From positions 352,001 through 416,000 of the forward strand of contig JAOPHQ010004836.1 in the NCBI GenBank assembly GCA_030340625.1: DNA of 64,000 bases, in the 5' to 3' direction. The position numbers and the translations under genes are program-made. This document shows, piece by piece, positions 59,458 through 64,000 of this stretch; the first letter of the stretch is position 1; each line of letters opens with the position of its first letter. Source of the DNA: Merluccius polli. Taxonomy: Eukaryota; Chordata; Actinopteri; Gadiformes; Merlucciidae. The notes under the pieces are model-generated. The model did no database searches. It saw nothing but the letters and a program-made list of their open reading frames with translations, and was not told the DNA's origin.

Positions 59458-60362
59458 TTAAAGAAGCACTATGCAACTCGTTTATCAAAAATAACCTTAA
59501 CCATGCAGGTTGAGAGTCGTTCTGATCGTTCTACAACACTTTCTGGGTTGTTTGGTGGGTGTTTCATCTCCCCCTGTTGGGTCCCCGCGGAAAAACAGAA
59601 CATGCAACTTCATGTGGCCGTCCCGGCCACTTACGGATGTGACTCAGTGGAAGTATCCAATCGCGCCTCGAAAATGTAGTCAGATTGTAGTTTCACTGCT
59701 TTACGGTAGATCTGGGCGGGGGTGCCAAACATGGGTCCGGCTAAATATAAAGAGTCAGTTGCAAGGCAATTCTGGATCAACAAATCCACTATGGATCCAT
59801 CAAGACCCAAGAGGGGAAGGTCGGAGGAATCGAAGAATAAGAGAAAGGATTATGATAAACAAAGAAACCAGACACGAGTGAACATAGGGCGAGCTTATGC
59901 GGAATGGCGTCAACTGAGAGACTCGGAAGAATGCAAAACGGACGCCGACTTGGCTGTCTTGCTGCTGAAATTGTAAGTAGCCTACCCTTGGGTGAACTTC
60001 GTTTTTGTAATGTGGTTTGAGAGTCTGTTGAACAATGTGTTTTGCTCGACCGTTTTATTGTGAGCCCTGTATGTGTTTAGCTTGGTTGCTTCATGGCTAG
60101 CTTGCTAGCTAGTGAGGGTTTATCCTAGCAGTGACTTGCTACCACACATGTTTGTTTGCGGTCCGAATCCAGGTTCTCGTTGTGTATTACTATTTATTTA
60201 TCGAAGTGGGGGGTGGGGGGCCTTGTCAATGAGTTTTTACGACAGTGTTGTAGGCCTATTCCGAAGCTGCAGGGGGAGCTCTATAGTGAGAAATGCGAGC
60301 CCAATTCCGGCGAAAACCCAGAAACAGCGGAGGAATAACCGAGTTGCATAGCGCACCTTTAA
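59458..60362. mobile_element. TTAA-flanked non-autonomous element (Kolobok- or piggyBac-like)
   Basis: The element 59462-60358 has ends AGAAGCACTATGCAACT and AGTTGCATAGCGCACCT (inverted, three mismatches), flanked by TTAA at 59458-59461 and 60359-60362. TTAA duplications occur in Kolobok and piggyBac elements. It contains a 182-base exon-like frame at 59791-59972. The remainder is non-coding. Confidence 0.72.
59791..59972 (+). pseudogene. Exon-like ORF inside the TTAA element
   Basis: The frame starts MDPSRPKRGRSEESKNKRKD and continues RVNIGRAYAEWRQLRDSEEC and TDADLAVLLLKL before a strong donor (GAAATT|GTAAGTAG). The pattern of a basic stretch, R(V/I)NIG.A...W..LR and K.DA..A..LL recalls a short N-terminal domain that I believe is widespread in fish transposon-linked ORFs; the exact family is not certain. 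Downstream exons are absent, so only exon 1 was kept. Confidence 0.5.
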
Positions 60363-60869
60363 GGACTGGATGTATCCGTCTCGGGCATGTGCAGTTCGAG
60401 TACCTATACCAACAAAGTCACCTGTGACCCCTCGTGACACCGGAAGGCTATATAGCCCGGTGTTGACAGAGGATCTGTTCCTTTTCATCTTCTCGCAAAG
60501 ACGCAGGTACCGACTTGCGGATAACATATTCGTTTTCTGAAGGGATCACGCTCCAGTTTATTGTGCAGCCTCGCGACCAAAAGGTTGGATTCACGGGCGA
60601 GTCGCTTGTCCTCCAGGGGCTGTTTAACTGTACAGCGCTGAGCTAATCGCCGCTATTTGTAGCAGCTAATTATAGCTTCCTTTGTTTTTGAATAGAAGCA
60701 CAGCTAGGCTGTGTTCTAAATTGACAACTTTTCCTAAAAAAAAATAAAAAAAGGGTTTGTAGCCGCTAATTGCAGCTTCCTTGGTTTTGAATAGAAGCAG
60801 CTCGGCTGTGTTCTAGATTGCCATTTGTCTGGTTACTTTTTCTTTTGTTAAAAGAAGTGGCTTGTTGGT

Positions 60870-61450
60870 GAAGGCAGCGTGCTCGCGTCCTCTCCCAGTA
60901 AAACTGCTGTGTATTTCTGTTCAGTTTCTTACCGGTGAAGGCAGTGCTCTCGCGTCCTCTCCTAGTAATACTGCTGTGTATTTGAGATCAGTCTCTTACC
61001 GGTGAAGGCAGCAATCTCGCATCATCTCCCGGTAATACTGTTGTGTATTTCTGTTCAGTCCCTGACCGGTGAAGGCAGCGCTTTCGCGTCCTCTCCCGGT
61101 AACCCTGCTGTGTGTTTCTTTTCAGTCACTTACTGGTGAAGACAGCGCTCTCACGTCCTCTCCTGGTAACACTGTACAGCGCTAAGCTACTTTGTTGGTG
61201 AGGCAGCGTGTCCGCTCCCTTCCAGCGGTTGTAGCTGCTATTTATAGCTTCCTTTGTTGTGACAGTTACTTACCGGTGAAGGCAGCGCTCTCGCGTCCTC
61301 TCCCGGTAATACTGCAGTGTTTTTCCTTTCAGTCCCTTACCAGTGGGGGCAGCGCTCTCGCGTCCTCTCCCGGTGATACTGCCGTTTGTTTCTGGCTTAG
61401 TAGCTTACTGGTGAAGGCAGTGCTCTCGCTCCCTCTCCCAGTGTTCTGCT
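60870..61450 (+). repeat. About 70-80 bp tandem repeats in the DIRS leader
   Basis: Around eight imperfect copies of a unit built on GGTGAAGGCAGCGCTCTCGC followed by GTCCTCTCCCGGTAATACTG and CTGTGTATTTCTGTTCAGT. Copies start near 60869, 60934, 60999, 61067, 61133, 61273, 61343 and 61409. They end just before the gag-like ATG. Confidence 0.8.
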
Positions 61451-61451
61451 G

Positions 61452-62695
61452 ATGGCTCAAGTGTGTAGCACCTGTGTGGCCTCCCTTGAGCCTGACGATG
61501 GCCATGACCGTTGCCCCTCTTGCCTCGGCTTCGAGCATTTGAGGGAGGGCCTTACTGAGAGTGCCTGTATGAACTGCGGCTCCATGCCCTGGGCACTTAG
61601 GGTGACTAGACTCGCAGCGGTGGAGCGTCCGGCGGCCGCCGACCTTCCCTCAATGGCACCACTTCCTTCGGCCCAGCCCGACCGGCCTCGGCGCCGGGGT
61701 AGAGCAGTGGCTGTGGGTGCCCCCCCCAGGAAAAGGGCTAAGGGCGAACTAGCGTCAAAAGTGGATCGCTTGTCGTCGGATATGGTGAGGATACAGGAGC
61801 TCCTCCTGACCCTGCAACCTGGAGCGGGTGGGGGGGGTGGCTGACGTCCAGCCTGACCCTTCCTTGGGGGATGTGCCTAACATGGACGATGCCCTGTCAC
61901 TGGCGGCTTCGGCTAACCTCTTTAATCGGAGGGTCACGGAGGATGGAACCTCGAACACTGTTGGGGAGACCTCCTACTCCTCTGCTCGGAGTTCTGGGCA
62001 CAGCACAGAGTGTACCCCCATGGGGGCCGTCATCCGTACAGCCCTGGCTCGCCTAGGGCTCGATGCTCCTCAGGCAGACTTGGCTCAGCCTAACACCTTC
62101 TTCAGGGGCAGCCCTGCCCCGACCTCTTTCTCTGTCCCTCCTTCAGAGGAGGGAAAGAGCTACACTCTTGCTGGAAGGATGTCAAGGCCCTCTCCCGTAC
62201 TTCTTCCAGTGCTCGGGCCTTGGCGGCCATGCAGGATCCAGCGCAGTATGGGCTGGGTCGCATGCCGTCCGTTGAGCCCGCCATTGCCTCCCTCATTTTG
62301 GTCCCCGATCAGGCTTTGAGGCATCAGGCTTTGAGGCTAGATGCCAGGTGTCCCCGGCCCCAGTGCAGGGTCACAGACGACCTGCTTTCAAAGGCCTGCG
62401 ATGCAGCGGCACGTATGGGTCGGATAGGCAACTCTCTCTCCCACCTAATGCTGGCACTCTGGAGTGTGTCCGCTCCTGGCAGGCCTAGGGACTCCTCGGC
62501 TGCCCCCCAAAGCCGCTCCCAGCCACGCTCATATCCAGCGAGAGGCGATGGCTTACACAGATCTCGGCGGCCCACCCAGCCACCCGATGGCAACTTTCGC
62601 GCTTCTGCCCGTCCATCGCCCGGGCAGCCTCGGGCCGCAGAGCCTCACCGGTCCCCACCACGAGCCCACAGAGGCCGGGGGGCCAGGCGTTAGGA
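61452..62695 (+). pseudogene. DIRS gag-like gene
   Basis: The frame from 61452 starts MAQVCSTCVASLEPDDGHDR, with CPSCLGFEHLREGL and CMNCG, a Cys-rich N-terminus typical of DIRS1 gag proteins. It shifts frame near 61830 (GVADVQPDPSLGDVPNMDD) and again near 62220 (AMQDPAQYGLGRMPSVEPAI, VTDDLLSKACDAAARMGRIG). The shifts make it inactive. Confidence 0.7.
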
Positions 62696-64000
62696 GCACG
62701 GGGCCGGCCGTCGGCTGTTTTTCCCAGCAGCAGCTCAGTCACTGGGCTGCCTGTACTATAGACCCCTGGGTGGTTTCCACCTTAACCCGGGGGTACGAAT
62801 TACAGTTCCGGCGCCGGCCCCAAGCCTTCGGCCGGGTCAAAATGACAGTCGTCCGCGATCCGGCGAAGGCCTCAGCTCTGGCCCAGGAGCTATCTGCCCT
62901 CCTGGCCAAGGGTGCGATCGAGCCAGTGGACCCTCAGTTACAACCCGGGGGGGTTCTACTCGGCGTACTTTCTTGTAACCAAGAAAGACAGCGGATTCCA
63001 GCCCATTCTAGACCTAAGGTAGCCTCGCGAGACCAGCCTGATCTCGCGAGCTCCATGATATTCCACTCACAGTTCAGTCTGGTATTGCACGACGGAGAAA
63101 ATTTGGAGCCGATCAGAAAATGATCGTCCAATCAGCGTTGGTTTTGAGGCGGGTTCAAGTGTGACGCAATGAGGAGCGACTCTTCAGTCTAAACAACATG
63201 GCGGCTTCCGCGGATGTGACCGAGATGCCCGCAGCTATTGAGCAAGTTGTAGCACAATTAGAGTTTATTCGTTCTCTAAAAGATGAGCAAAAAGCGGCAC
63301 TGGAGGCTTTTCTCGGAGGAAAAGATGCTTTTGCCCTTCTCCCGACTTGTTTACTTGATGAGCTTGCCTCGACGCTCTGTTATCACGTCATACGCTTCGT
63401 TGATCTGATTGGTTGATTTGGCCCGTCAATCACCAACATAGGCAGATGGTTTATCCAATCAGCAACCAGTATTTTCGCCCCCTCCAAAAGGCTCTCCAAC
63501 GGAACGAAGCCAAATGGAAATGCTGAGCCAACGTGAATCATTCCATCTGGCGGAGTCAGGTTAGACCTAAGGGGCCTCAACACGTTTTTAAAAGTTTTGC
63601 CATTTCACATGCTCACCTCGGCAGACACCCTGAGTGTAGTTGCCAGAGGGGAGTGGTTCACAACCATAGATCTGAAGGACACCTATTTTCATGTGCCGGT
63701 TGCATCACACCTGAGGTTTGCCTATCGGGGCCGGCATTTCCAGTTCACGGTACTTCCTTTTGGGCTCTCCCTCTCCCCGAGGGTTTTCACCAGGGTCGTG
63801 GCGGCAGCCCTTGCACCCCTGCAGATGCAGGGCATGAAGGTCCTGCCGTATTTGGACGACTGGCTGGTCTGTGCCCCGTCCAGGTCCCAGGTGGCCCAGG
63901 ATACGGCCCGCCTACTGTCGCACGTGGCCCGGCTGGGCTTGACGGTGAACCGGGGAAAGAGTTGCCTGGACCCTTCCCAAAGGGTTACCTATCTGGGGAT
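62696..64000 (+). pseudogene. DIRS reverse transcriptase, interrupted and partial
   Basis: The part before the insertion shows IDPWVVSTLTRGYELQF and AQELSALLAKGAIEPVDP, and after it WFTTIDLKDTYFHVPVASHL, VLPFGLSLSPRVFTRVVAAA and the active site VLPYLDDWLV. The YLDDWL form is characteristic of DIRS RTs. A frame change lies near 62960. The sequence is open at the window end. Confidence 0.82.
63009..63571. mobile_element. Element with RecQ-like helicase motif inserted in the DIRS RT
   Basis: The insert 63019-63561 (543 bp) is flanked by TAGACCTAAG at 63009-63018 and 63562-63571; skipping it restores continuity of the RT reading. The left end contains GCCTCGCGAGACC and, 20 bases on, CTCGCGAGC, able to pair with each other. 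A frame from 63198 (MAASADVTEMPAAIEQVV) includes SLKDEQKAALEAFLGGKDAF and ALLPT, resembling the region up to helicase motif I of RecQ-like proteins. The Walker A continuation is lost (LLPTCLLDE). The superfamily of the element is unclear. Confidence 0.7.

Larger units (their letters stand above)
60363..64000 (+). mobile_element. DIRS-type retrotransposon, 5' part, runs off the window
   Basis: It contains a tandem-repeat leader, a gag-like gene and an RT gene of the DIRS1 kind. DIRS elements use a tyrosine recombinase in place of an integrase; that gene and the right terminal repeat would be beyond 64000. The left border is not defined. It lies in a septin3 intron in sense orientation and is broken by an insertion at 63019-63561. 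Confidence 0.78.

Noticed and set aside
60870..61450. CRISPR-like array (regular repeats)
   Set aside because: Units are contiguous and diverged tandem repeats without unique spacers, in a eukaryotic retrotransposon leader.

Overview
The window looks like a ray-finned (teleost) fish chromosome segment. Evidence: vertebrate genes with short GT-AG introns, the gene set serhl, smim45 and septin3 (their human orthologues map to chromosome 22q13.2), and a typical fish mix of mobile elements (DIRS, KDZ, Crypton, P-type, Harbinger, hAT, Kolobok-like, L1 and L2 LINEs, Ty3/Gypsy of the Gmr1 type). I cannot name the species.

Cellular genes, all on the + strand: (1) 860-4779, serhl, a 12-exon alpha/beta hydrolase that reads through completely (324 aa). 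(2) 49386-49586, smim45, a one-exon 66-aa single-pass membrane protein. (3) 50867-52985, a two-exon Pro/Ser/Lys-rich 672-aa protein I do not recognise. (4) 54843-59188 and beyond, the 5' part of septin3 (GTPase domain), which runs off the right edge. No operon-like coupling is expected; the shared signal is conserved synteny.

Between serhl and smim45 lie about 44 kb that are almost all mobile-element sequence. 7.5-13.0 kb holds a solo-LTR-like repeat, two P-type TIR elements with perfect 8-bp target duplications and a THAP-domain start, and a broken Crypton tyrosine-recombinase gene (minus strand). 13.0-18.8 kb is a multi-exon KDZ transposase gene with a few inactivating lesions. 19.3-22.2 kb holds an L2-like RT fragment, a shrunken Harbinger element with its Myb and HARBI1 genes, a minisatellite, and a pair of nearly identical TIR elements. 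22.96-36.77 kb is one L1-type LINE opened by two insertions: a Gmr1-like LTR element (25019-30964, itself split by a hAT-like element) and a Harbinger element (32198-34113, itself split by a retro-fragment). 37-46 kb holds exons of an Ulp1-like protease and further TIR elements, one of which carries an antisense piece of 28S rRNA.

At 55.8-64 kb the septin3 introns are also invaded: hAT-type elements, a TTAA-flanked element with an exon-like ORF, and a DIRS retrotransposon whose RT gene is cut by an element carrying a RecQ-like helicase motif. Exon borders were placed by hand from splice consensus and reading phase. Element borders rest on inverted ends and target duplications read directly.
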